This document shows positions 57,204 to 64,000 of a DNA stretch of 64,000 nucleotides, piece by piece (position 1 is the first letter of the stretch; every line of letters starts with the position of its first letter). The stretch comes from Anoxybacterium sp963668245 (lineage in GTDB: Bacteria; Bacillota; Clostridia; Peptostreptococcales; Anaerovoracaceae), in the NCBI GenBank assembly GCA_963668245.2, contig OY764195.2, positions 868,001 to 932,000 of the forward strand, in the 5' to 3' direction. The translations under genes and the position numbers were made by a program. The notes under the pieces were generated by a model. It made no database searches. It saw nothing but the letters and a program-made list of their open reading frames with translations, and was not told the DNA's origin.

Positions 57204-58985
57204 TTGAAGTTCAAAGAGAATAAAGAAAAGAGGATTGCAAAAGCTACGTTTGAGAAGCTGGCAGTGATATTGGAAACCTCTGCCGCCGCCGCTGCAATGA
57301 CCAGCATTTTGGAAAGAATTCCTGTGGCGAAGAAATTGACCAAGATGAGCCTAAAAAAGAAGAGAATTACATATACCTCTTTTTTTCTCGTCATGATACT
57401 CGGTGTCGGAACCGTAGCCAGCGGCTATTTCAAAGGGGAAGAAGACACCTTGACCTACACGGAATATACGGTGAATAAAGGAGATTTGACTCTAGCGATT
57501 ACAGGGGATGGGACGGTTGAGCCTCTGGATCAGTACACGGTTATTTCCTTAGTGGAAGGCGATGTATTAGAAGATACTTTTGAAGAAGGCGACACCGTTT
57601 CAAAAGGGGCACTTCTATATCAGATTGACTCTTCTGATATGGAAAAGACGTTAGAAAAAGCAAACATCAGTTATGAAAAAACAATGATGTCTTACCAAGA
57701 TAGTGTGGATGCCTATAATGGCTTGACGATTACCGCACCGATTTCCGGCAAAATCACAGCACTTTCAGTGGAAAAGGGAGACAATATCTCAAGCGGTTCT
57801 CAGGTAGCCACAATGGTAGATGACACAACGTTAATTGCAAAGGTGCCATTTAGTACTGACGATGTGAATCGCCTTTCTGTGGGAGCTTCTGCTACAGTAA
57901 CTGTGGCAAATACCTTCGAACAATTGAATGGTAAGATTACGAAAATTTACAGTACGAAAAGAATGCTGGACGGATACATCGAAGTGACAGATGTAGAAGT
58001 GCAGATCGAAAATCCGGGAGCACTAGAAAGCGGAATCTATGTTTCTGTTACATCCAATGGAATTGACTGTTATAGCAGCGGAACCCTAGATGCAAAAACA
58101 GAAAAAGTAGTTCTTGCAAAGAATTCAGGCTTAGTGACAAAGGTAGTTGCTTCTGAAGGCGAATATCTGAGCAAGGGAGATGTCATTGCAACCTTGTCAA
58201 ATGATTCTGCTTCTGACGACTTATTAACCAGCCAATTATCACTTCGTGAATCAGAATTATCCTATCAAAGCTCCCAAGAGCAGCTAGATGAATACAGTGT
58301 AACAGCGCCTATTTCTGGAACGGTCATTGAAAAAGATATCAAAGCAGGAGATACCTTGGACTCTTCAAACTCGGGATCTCAAACACTATGTGTCATTGCA
58401 GACATGTCAGCCATGACAGTAACCATCAATGTCGACGAACTTGACATTGCTCAGCTAGATGAAGGCCAAGAAGTAACAATTACAGCAGATGCTTTGAGTA
58501 ACCAAACTTTCACTGGATATGTAGATAATATTGGAATATTAGGAACCACGTCAGATGGAGTTACTTCTTACCCAGTAAAAATTGTCATCAATGATTCGGA
58601 AGACTTATGGCCAGGTATGAATGTGAATGCCAGTATCATTGTAGATTCGGTAAAGGATGTATTGCAAGTGCCAGTGGCAGCTGTCAACAGGGGAAATACA
58701 GTTCTCGTCAAGGGTGCAGAAGCGACTGACGGCATGGAACAAAGTGGTGCTCCAAGCGGTTCGAGCTACGTGCGCATTGAAATCGGGTTAAATGATGAAT
58801 CCTATATCGAAGTAACAAGTGGTCTTTCAGAAGGGGATGTTGTACTGGTTCCTGTGGTAGCCAGCAGTGGGGAAAGCGAGACTTCTCAAAGTCAGGATCA
58901 AATGATGCCTGGTGGCGGCGGTGGTGACATGGGAGGCGGTGGCATGAGTGGACCTCCTTCTGGTGGCGGCGGACCAGGGATGTAG
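57204..58985 (+). CDS. MacA-like periplasmic adaptor (membrane fusion protein)
   Basis: The 593-residue protein has a basic cytoplasmic N-terminal extension (about 50 residues), a membrane helix (about 55-75; TSFFLVMILGVGTVASG) and a long outside part. That part contains biotinyl-lipoyl-like hairpins (VLEDTFEEGDTVSKGALLY; VVASEGEYLSKGDVIATL), beta-barrel and membrane-proximal domains. It ends in a Gly/Met-rich tail with MMPGGGGGDMGGGGM. Such adaptors link a MacB-type ABC transporter to export of drugs, peptides or lipids. The start is TTG 57204, after GAGGTAAAG. It is the first gene of a three-gene efflux operon. The long cytoplasmic extension is unusual. Confidence 0.87.
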   Translation: MKFKENKEKRIAKATFEKLAVILETSAAAAAMTSILERIPVAKKLTKMSLKKKRITYTSFFLVMILGVGTVASGYFKGEEDTLTYTEYTVNKGDLTLAITGDGTVEPLDQYTVISLVEGDVLEDTFEEGDTVSKGALLYQIDSSDMEKTLEKANISYEKTMMSYQDSVDAYNGLTITAPISGKITALSVEKGDNISSGSQVATMVDDTTLIAKVPFSTDDVNRLSVGASATVTVANTFEQLNGKITKIYSTKRMLDGYIEVTDVEVQIENPGALESGIYVSVTSNGIDCYSSGTLDAKTEKVVLAKNSGLVTKVVASEGEYLSKGDVIATLSNDSASDDLLTSQLSLRESELSYQSSQEQLDEYSVTAPISGTVIEKDIKAGDTLDSSNSGSQTLCVIADMSAMTVTINVDELDIAQLDEGQEVTITADALSNQTFTGYVDNIGILGTTSDGVTSYPVKIVINDSEDLWPGMNVNASIIVDSVKDVLQVPVAAVNRGNTVLVKGAEATDGMEQSGAPSGSSYVRIEIGLNDESYIEVTSGLSEGDVVLVPVVASSGESETSQSQDQMMPGGGGGDMGGGGMSGPPSGGGGPGM

Positions 58986-58994
58986 GTGGATACC

Positions 58995-59735
58995 ATGATA
59001 CGATTAGAAGATATTTATAAAATATACGTAATGGGGGATAGCGAAGTTCGGGCACTAGATGGTATTTCTTTAGAAATCAGAGAAAATGAAATGGCTGCGA
59101 TTATCGGTCAGTCCGGGTCAGGAAAGTCGACGTGTATGAACATCATTGGATGTTTGGATGTGCCCACAAGCGGACGGTATTTTCTCAAAGGACAAGACGT
59201 TAGTAAAATGGGGGACGATGAGCAAGCGGATATTAGAAATAAAACGTTGGGATTCATATTCCAGCAGTACAATTTGATTCCCAAGCTCAACGTATTGGAA
59301 AACGTCGAATTGCCGCTGATCTATAAGGGGATACCAGAAAAAGAAAGGTATGAAGCTGCAGTAGAGGCGTTAAAAAAAGTAGGAATAGAGACAAAATTGC
59401 ACAACATGCCTTCTCAGCTTTCTGGAGGTCAGCAGCAGAGAGTTTCCATCGCAAGAGCTCTTGCGGGAAATCCGTCCATCATTTTGGCGGATGAGCCAAC
59501 AGGAGCACTGGATTCTAAAACAGGGAAAGAAGTACTAGAGTTTCTTCAGAAACTCAATGAGGAAGGAAACACCATTGTATTGATTACCCATGACATGGGG
59601 GTTGCCGAAAAAGCAAAACGGATTATCCGTGTCTCGGATGGAAAAATAGTAGAAGACTCTGGCCATAGCGTACCGGAAGACCGATTCGCAAGTGATGTTT
59701 CGGTAAGAAAGCTACGAGAGGAGGGCACCGCATGA
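58995..59735 (+). CDS. MacB/LolD-type ABC transporter ATP-binding protein
   Basis: The 246-residue ATPase has Walker A GQSGSGKST, Q-loop FIFQQYNLIP, signature LSGGQQQR, Walker B IILADEPTGALD and H-loop LITHD. The pattern ILADEPTGALDSKTG is typical of the MacB/FtsE/LolD group. AGGTGG spans the adaptor's stop and lies 5 bp before ATG 58995; GTG 58986 is a weaker alternative. It is coupled upstream to the adaptor and overlaps the permease start by 4 bp, so all three form one transporter. Confidence 0.94.
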   Translation: MIRLEDIYKIYVMGDSEVRALDGISLEIRENEMAAIIGQSGSGKSTCMNIIGCLDVPTSGRYFLKGQDVSKMGDDEQADIRNKTLGFIFQQYNLIPKLNVLENVELPLIYKGIPEKERYEAAVEALKKVGIETKLHNMPSQLSGGQQQRVSIARALAGNPSIILADEPTGALDSKTGKEVLEFLQKLNEEGNTIVLITHDMGVAEKAKRIIRVSDGKIVEDSGHSVPEDRFASDVSVRKLREEGTA

Positions 59736-60907
59736 ATTTTAAGCAGTCCTTCAAACTGGCAATAAAGAGTTTGAAATCGAGCAAGATGAGGGCATTCCTT
59801 ACTATGCTAGGGATTATCATCGGGGTTGCATCCGTCATTATCTTAGTCAGCCTGATGAATGGACTTTCAGCAGATATGACATCCAAGTTTGAAAGTATGG
59901 GGACAAATACCATTACAGTCAATGTAATGGGACGTGGAACCAATCGAACCTTGTCAATGGATCAAGTAGAGGAGCTGGTAGAAGACAATCCAGACTATTT
60001 GGATCAATACAGTCCAAAGGTACAAGCATCGGTAACAGCCAAATATGAAGATGTTTCTGTCGATACAACGGCAATCGGTGTCAATGAATTTTATGATGAG
60101 ATGCAAAGCGTAGCAGTTTCCAGTGGACGGTTTGTTCAGTACATTGACTGTGACCGAAGACAAAAGGTTTGCGTCATCGGGAGTTATGAAGCCCAAGAGC
60201 TTTTTGGAGGTTCCAATCCCCTTGGAGAAACATTGAAGCTAAACGGCTCTGCTTACACGGTGGTAGGTGTGTTGGAAGAAACAGCAGATTCAGAAGAAAG
60301 CTCTGACGATGACACCATTTACGTACCATATACAGCAGCAACCAGATTGGCAGGAAGTGCCACAATCAGCACATATTATTTGACGGCAGTTGATACAGAT
60401 CAAATTGAAACCACCATGACCATCGTTGAAAACATGCTGTACGAGGTGTTTGAAGATGACAATGCATACCGTGTTTCAAGTATGTCAGAAATGATTGATA
60501 CCATCAACGAGATGACATCCTCTATCGCATTGGTATTGGTCGGGATTGCAGGAATCTCACTGGTAGTAGGCGGGATTGGTATTATGAATATCATGCTGGT
60601 TTCCGTAACAGAGCGTACCAGAGAAATCGGTATACGAAAATCACTTGGAGCAAAAAGAAAAGATATTATGAGGCAGTTTCTGATTGAAGCGGCTACCACA
60701 AGCTCAGCGGGTGGGATTATTGGCATTATTTTGGGGCTCGGTGCAGCATATGGGGCAGGAATTTTGATGGACATGACAGTAATACCATCCTGGAATGCAG
60801 TCCTCATCGCTTTTTCTGTATCTGTTGCCATTGGTATGATCTTCGGATATTTTCCAGCCAATAAAGCGGCGAAGATGAATCCAATTGACGCGTTGCGATA
60901 TGATTAA
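59732..60907 (+). CDS. MacB-type ABC transporter permease
   Basis: The 391-residue permease has an N-terminal helix (AFLTMLGIIIGVASVIILVS), a large outside MacB-type domain (about 50-255) and an FtsX-like three-helix C-terminus containing GIGIMNIMLVSVTERTREIGI and RKSLGAKRKDIMRQF. This four-helix layout matches mechanotransmission-type MacB permeases that drive an extracytoplasmic adaptor. The start overlaps the ATPase gene (ATGA). The substrate is unknown; the S-layer-type protein just downstream may be functionally linked or may only be adjacent. Confidence 0.93.
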   Translation: MNFKQSFKLAIKSLKSSKMRAFLTMLGIIIGVASVIILVSLMNGLSADMTSKFESMGTNTITVNVMGRGTNRTLSMDQVEELVEDNPDYLDQYSPKVQASVTAKYEDVSVDTTAIGVNEFYDEMQSVAVSSGRFVQYIDCDRRQKVCVIGSYEAQELFGGSNPLGETLKLNGSAYTVVGVLEETADSEESSDDDTIYVPYTAATRLAGSATISTYYLTAVDTDQIETTMTIVENMLYEVFEDDNAYRVSSMSEMIDTINEMTSSIALVLVGIAGISLVVGGIGIMNIMLVSVTERTREIGIRKSLGAKRKDIMRQFLIEAATTSSAGGIIGIILGLGAAYGAGILMDMTVIPSWNAVLIAFSVSVAIGMIFGYFPANKAAKMNPIDALRYD

Positions 60908-60958
60908 TCCGTGTGTATCTCTAAAGAAGAAAAAAGAAAGAAGGAGGAATTCACTTCT

Positions 60959-62881
60959 ATGATGACATTTGATTTTCATAAAAACTCAAAACTAAAAACC
61001 GGGCTCGTTGTCTTATTGCTGATATCCCTTGTGTTTACCAGCGGAACGGTATTCTCTCATGCTGCTACGTCAAGCAGCACAGCTGCAAGCAGTGTAACGA
61101 TGCTACTGGCATCTATGGGAGTGATCAGTGCAGACAGCAACGGGGAGTATAACCTTAGCAAAACCGTTACTCGTGCCGAATTTGCTAAAATGTTGATTAT
61201 GGCATCGGGGTATAAGGATTTGGTCAACACGACTTCGTCCTCATCCTTGTATAAGGATGTACTAGCAAAATATTGGGCGGCACCATATATAAAGATTGCC
61301 GTATCAAACGGATTGATGTCAGGGTATAGTGACCGAACCTTCAGGCCAGATAGCACCGTAACATTAGAACAGGCTGTCAATAGCGTTCTGATTTTGCTTG
61401 GATACACGGCAGAAGATTTTACGGGAGCATTCCCTGCGGCACAGATGAATATCTACTATAGCAATGGACTGTCTGCAAATATATCAGGAGGCATTGGAAC
61501 ACTCTTAACAAAGGGCGATGTGGCAAACCTGCTGTACAATATGCTGGGAACCACGGTAGAGGATGGGAGTCAAACCTATGCAGAATCCATTGGCTATACG
61601 CTCAATGAAAGCGGCGAAGTTGATTATGCACAAATCGTCAGCGATAACATGACTGGACCGTATACGGTGGAATCTTCTTACTGGGCTTATGAACTTGGCA
61701 TGGACACTTCAAGCTTGACCATATATAAGAATGGTAACTTAATCGAGGCTTCAGATGTGAATCCATACGATATTCTTTATTATTCCCAGTCTAAGGATAC
61801 CGTTTGGGTCTATGATGACAAAGTGACTGGAGTTTATGAGGATGCAACTCCAAGTCAAAATGCTGTGACCAGCGTGACCGTATCAGGGACTACTTATTCC
61901 ATTGAATCCACCGCAGCCTTTGCAGCACTATCTTCGTCCGGTACGCTAAAAATTGGAACAGCAGTGACGCTTCTTCTTGGAAAAGATGGCGGTGTTGCAG
62001 ATGCAGTGTCAGCTACAGCTGTCAATGATGATATCATTGTATATGTGACCGAAACGGGGACAAAAACGTATACCAATTCAAAAGGGAAAGAATATACATC
62101 AGACTATTTTGCAGGCATTAGACCAAATGGAACCAGCATTGAATACACGACGGATGAAGGCTGGATTGAACCAGGGGATTTAGTGAAGGTTAGCTTTGAT
62201 TCTGACGGAGATATGTCTGTTTCCACAACAAGCAATGGTGGAGGAATCACAGGGATCGCTGACGCATCTCTCTATACCATTGGAACCACGAGTATAGCAA
62301 CAACGGCAACCATTTTGGATGCAAATCTAGGCAACTATTGCAAGACTTCAATGAGTCGTCTAGATGGTGTGAAATTCACATCTGGGGATGTTCTATACTA
62401 CGAAGCCACAGGCGGCAAGGTTACAATGATCATCTTAGATGATGTGACAGGAGACACAAGTCAGTATGGTGTTGTTACTTCTGCACATAGCAGTAGTGGG
62501 TCTTCAAGCGAAAGTGGAACATATAAATATATGCTTGATGGTATTACTACTACACTGAAAACTTCAGACTATTCTCTTGGAGTTGGAGGGGGTGCAGCAG
62601 AATTCTATGGTGAAAGTGGAGAAATTACCCATATTAAGAATCTGTATCAAGCTGGGACAAAAGTATTAAAATTCAGTTCCACCACATTGACTGTAAACGA
62701 TGATATCGGGACATATCCAATTTCTGCAGATGTAGCAGTATTCCACCTTTCGAGCGGTACCTACAAGGCGTCTACCTTAACCGATGCAATTTCTGCATGG
62801 AATTCAAATAAAACAGTAAAGTTCTATTATGATGAAAAGCCAATCAACGGCGGGCAGATTCGAGTGATTATCTATCAATAG
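60959..62881 (+). CDS. S-layer homology domain surface protein
   Basis: The 640-residue secreted protein has a signal sequence (LKTGLVVLLLISLVFTSGTVF, cleavage near SHAA) followed by SLH motifs. They are at about 45-170: SKTVTRAEFAKMLIMASGY, YKDVLAKYWAAPYIKIAVSNGLMSGYSDRTFRP and VTLEQAVNSVLILLGY. SLH domains bind pyruvylated secondary wall polymer and hold proteins to the cell wall. The remaining 450 residues are Thr/Ser/Gly-rich beta sequence with no named domain. GAAGGAGG at 60941-60948 precedes the ATG pair at 60959. It follows the permease by about 50 bp and may be co-transcribed. Confidence 0.88.
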   Translation: MMTFDFHKNSKLKTGLVVLLLISLVFTSGTVFSHAATSSSTAASSVTMLLASMGVISADSNGEYNLSKTVTRAEFAKMLIMASGYKDLVNTTSSSSLYKDVLAKYWAAPYIKIAVSNGLMSGYSDRTFRPDSTVTLEQAVNSVLILLGYTAEDFTGAFPAAQMNIYYSNGLSANISGGIGTLLTKGDVANLLYNMLGTTVEDGSQTYAESIGYTLNESGEVDYAQIVSDNMTGPYTVESSYWAYELGMDTSSLTIYKNGNLIEASDVNPYDILYYSQSKDTVWVYDDKVTGVYEDATPSQNAVTSVTVSGTTYSIESTAAFAALSSSGTLKIGTAVTLLLGKDGGVADAVSATAVNDDIIVYVTETGTKTYTNSKGKEYTSDYFAGIRPNGTSIEYTTDEGWIEPGDLVKVSFDSDGDMSVSTTSNGGGITGIADASLYTIGTTSIATTATILDANLGNYCKTSMSRLDGVKFTSGDVLYYEATGGKVTMIILDDVTGDTSQYGVVTSAHSSSGSSSESGTYKYMLDGITTTLKTSDYSLGVGGGAAEFYGESGEITHIKNLYQAGTKVLKFSSTTLTVNDDIGTYPISADVAVFHLSSGTYKASTLTDAISAWNSNKTVKFYYDEKPINGGQIRVIIYQ

Positions 62882-62966
62882 GAATCGCTTAAAACTAAGT
62901 AGTGGATTAGCAAGAGTGATAACTTGCTTTAAAATACAAAGTATATAAGAAAACCTTTCCGTGAAG

Positions 62967-63050
62967 AAAGCCACAGCGGCAAGCTTTCAGAACAAGCAGG
63001 AGGCAATCCCTTCCGTCACCTGTGTTCTGATGCATCGCTTGTGGCTTTTT
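62967..63050 (+). terminator. large terminator after the S-layer-type gene
   Basis: AAAGCCACAGCG (62967-62978) pairs with CGCTTGTGGCTTT near 63036-63048, with an inner AGAACAAGCAGG/CCTGTGTTCT stem, followed by T's. Confidence 0.75.
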
Positions 63051-63154
63051 CTTTGAATCGGAGAAAAAGTATGATAAAATATAGTATTACATAAAGTGAA
63101 AACACAATCCGTGGGTATGATTTAGGCATGGATATCATAAAGGAGGTAAATGGG

Positions 63155-64000
63155 ATGAGCAAAGCAGAAGAAATGATGCAAAGATGGATACAAAATGACA
63201 ATTTGGACCTAGCTCTTCGAGAGGAACTTCTAAAGATAAAGGATAAAGAAGAAAAATACGATCGGTTTTATAAAGACCTTGAGTTTGGAACAGGCGGGCT
63301 GAGAGGAATTTTAGGCGCTGGAACAAACCGAATGAACCTATATACGGTCAGAAAAGCGACACAAGGCTTTGCAGATTATATCAATGATTTTTATGGCGGA
63401 ATCAAGGAAAAGGATGAAAACCCAAGCTTGTCGGTGGCAATTGCCTTTGATAGCAGGATTGATTCAGACTTGTTTGCCTTTGAGGCCGCATGTGTGCTGG
63501 CAGCCAATGGAATTCGATCTTTTGTTTATCCACAATTAATGCCAACACCTGCCCTTTCCTTTGCAGTAAGACATTACCAATGTTGTGCAGGTATTATGGT
63601 AACTGCAAGCCATAATCCGTCCAAATATAATGGATATAAGGTATATAATCATGAAGGGTGCCAATTGACGCTGGAGGCTGCTGCTGCTGTTTTGGAAGCC
63701 ATTGAAAAGCTGGATATCTTTGACGATATCAAAACGATTTCAAAAAAAGGCTCTTTTCACAAGGATATCGTAGGGGCAGTGGAAGGCTTGGGGCAACAAG
63801 ACTGGATTACAATTATTCCAGCAGAAACCGATGCGACCTTTTTGGAAGCAGTAAAAACAGAAAGCACGGGCGTAGATTGTACACAATTATCAGTGGTATA
63901 TAGTCCTCTCAATGGAACTGGAAATTTGCCGGTTCGAAAAATACTTGATATGGTTGGGGTAAAACAGATTTATATGGTAAAAGAGCAGGAATTGCCTGAC
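63155..64000 (+). CDS. phosphoglucomutase/phosphomannomutase (5' part; continues past the window)
   Basis: The first 282 codons are in view and remain open at the window end. The phosphoserine loop GIMVTASHNPSKYNGYK places this in the alpha-D-phosphohexomutase family, which shifts phosphate between C1 and C6 of glucose or mannose via a sugar bisphosphate. FGTGGLRGILGAGTNRMN near the N-terminus matches the longer bacterial PGM/PMM type. AGGAGG at 63141-63146 selects ATG 63155. The nearby ATG at 63150 opens a two-codon frame only. The metal-binding loop (DGDxDR) lies beyond the end of the window. Confidence 0.93.
   Translation, partial: MSKAEEMMQRWIQNDNLDLALREELLKIKDKEEKYDRFYKDLEFGTGGLRGILGAGTNRMNLYTVRKATQGFADYINDFYGGIKEKDENPSLSVAIAFDSRIDSDLFAFEAACVLAANGIRSFVYPQLMPTPALSFAVRHYQCCAGIMVTASHNPSKYNGYKVYNHEGCQLTLEAAAAVLEAIEKLDIFDDIKTISKKGSFHKDIVGAVEGLGQQDWITIIPAETDATFLEAVKTESTGVDCTQLSVVYSPLNGTGNLPVRKILDMVGVKQIYMVKEQELPD

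Noticed and set aside
1..64000. CRISPR arrays, rRNA genes, prophage structural genes
   Set aside because: No regularly spaced short repeats with unique spacers, no rRNA segments and no capsid or tail genes were seen on reading both strands.

Overview
The window looks like a piece of a low-GC anaerobic Firmicute chromosome, most likely Clostridia. The signs are GGAGG-type ribosome binding sites, several GTG/TTG starts, a methylerythritol-phosphate pathway gene (ispE), an S-layer-homology surface protein, a formate/nitrite-type transporter and two sigma-54 activators. No 16S rRNA or other species marker is present, so the genus is not called.

Layout. 1-8.6 kb is ordinary cell-surface and sensory content: a TVP38-type membrane protein, a triple-rhodanese lipoprotein, an S41-like peptidase, an aldo/keto reductase, a formate/nitrite transporter and a chemoreceptor with four near-identical 270-bp repeats. 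8.6-26.1 kb is a catabolic island controlled by two sigma-54 activators. It has two related modules, each with a class III aminotransferase and a short-chain dehydrogenase of the same subfamily. Around them are a ureohydrolase, a Gdx-like SMR exporter, two YtcJ-type amidohydrolases, a cyclase-family hydrolase, a MATE exporter and a DUF3237 protein. Four sites match the -24/-12 sigma-54 promoter pattern, several with palindromic enhancer-like elements upstream. The substrate is unknown; a guanidino or amide amino compound is an inference.

26.2-36.2 kb starts with a WYL regulator, a GyrI-like protein and a GNAT/YoaP protein, then holds the most interesting locus. Two WYL-domain proteins are followed by a terminator and about 400 bp of strongly structured non-coding sequence. 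Then come a slipin (SPFH), the RNA ligase RtcB, an RlaP-type nucleotidyltransferase and the CCA-adding enzyme. The non-coding part holds three tandem units, possibly four. Each has a T-arm with a 7-nt loop, then a loop-capped acceptor-like stem, then a short D-arm-like hairpin. That is the order of a circularly permuted tRNA mimic. It recalls the tRNA-like part of the bacterial Y RNA YrlA, but here it is an array and no Ro60 gene is in view.

36.5-39.7 kb is an AbiE-type toxin-antitoxin pair plus decayed genes. 39.74-48.59 kb is an integrative element in the 3' end of tRNA-Arg(CCT), bounded by 57-bp direct repeats. It has an integrase with an inserted Cro/CI-type helix-turn-helix, a repressor switch region, an EcsC protein, a PD-(D/E)XK nuclease and a 2.2-kb IS21-family insertion. 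Two degraded fragments elsewhere (12.7 kb, like the 3' end of cca; 26.3 kb, like abiEi) match the intact cca-abiE segment and point to a rearrangement history.

48.6-64 kb is mostly core: a periplasmic-sensor GGDEF-EAL protein, CvpA, TadA, IspE, an FCD-type GntR regulator, a MacAB-like efflux operon with an S-layer-homology protein, and the start of a phosphoglucomutase/phosphomannomutase.
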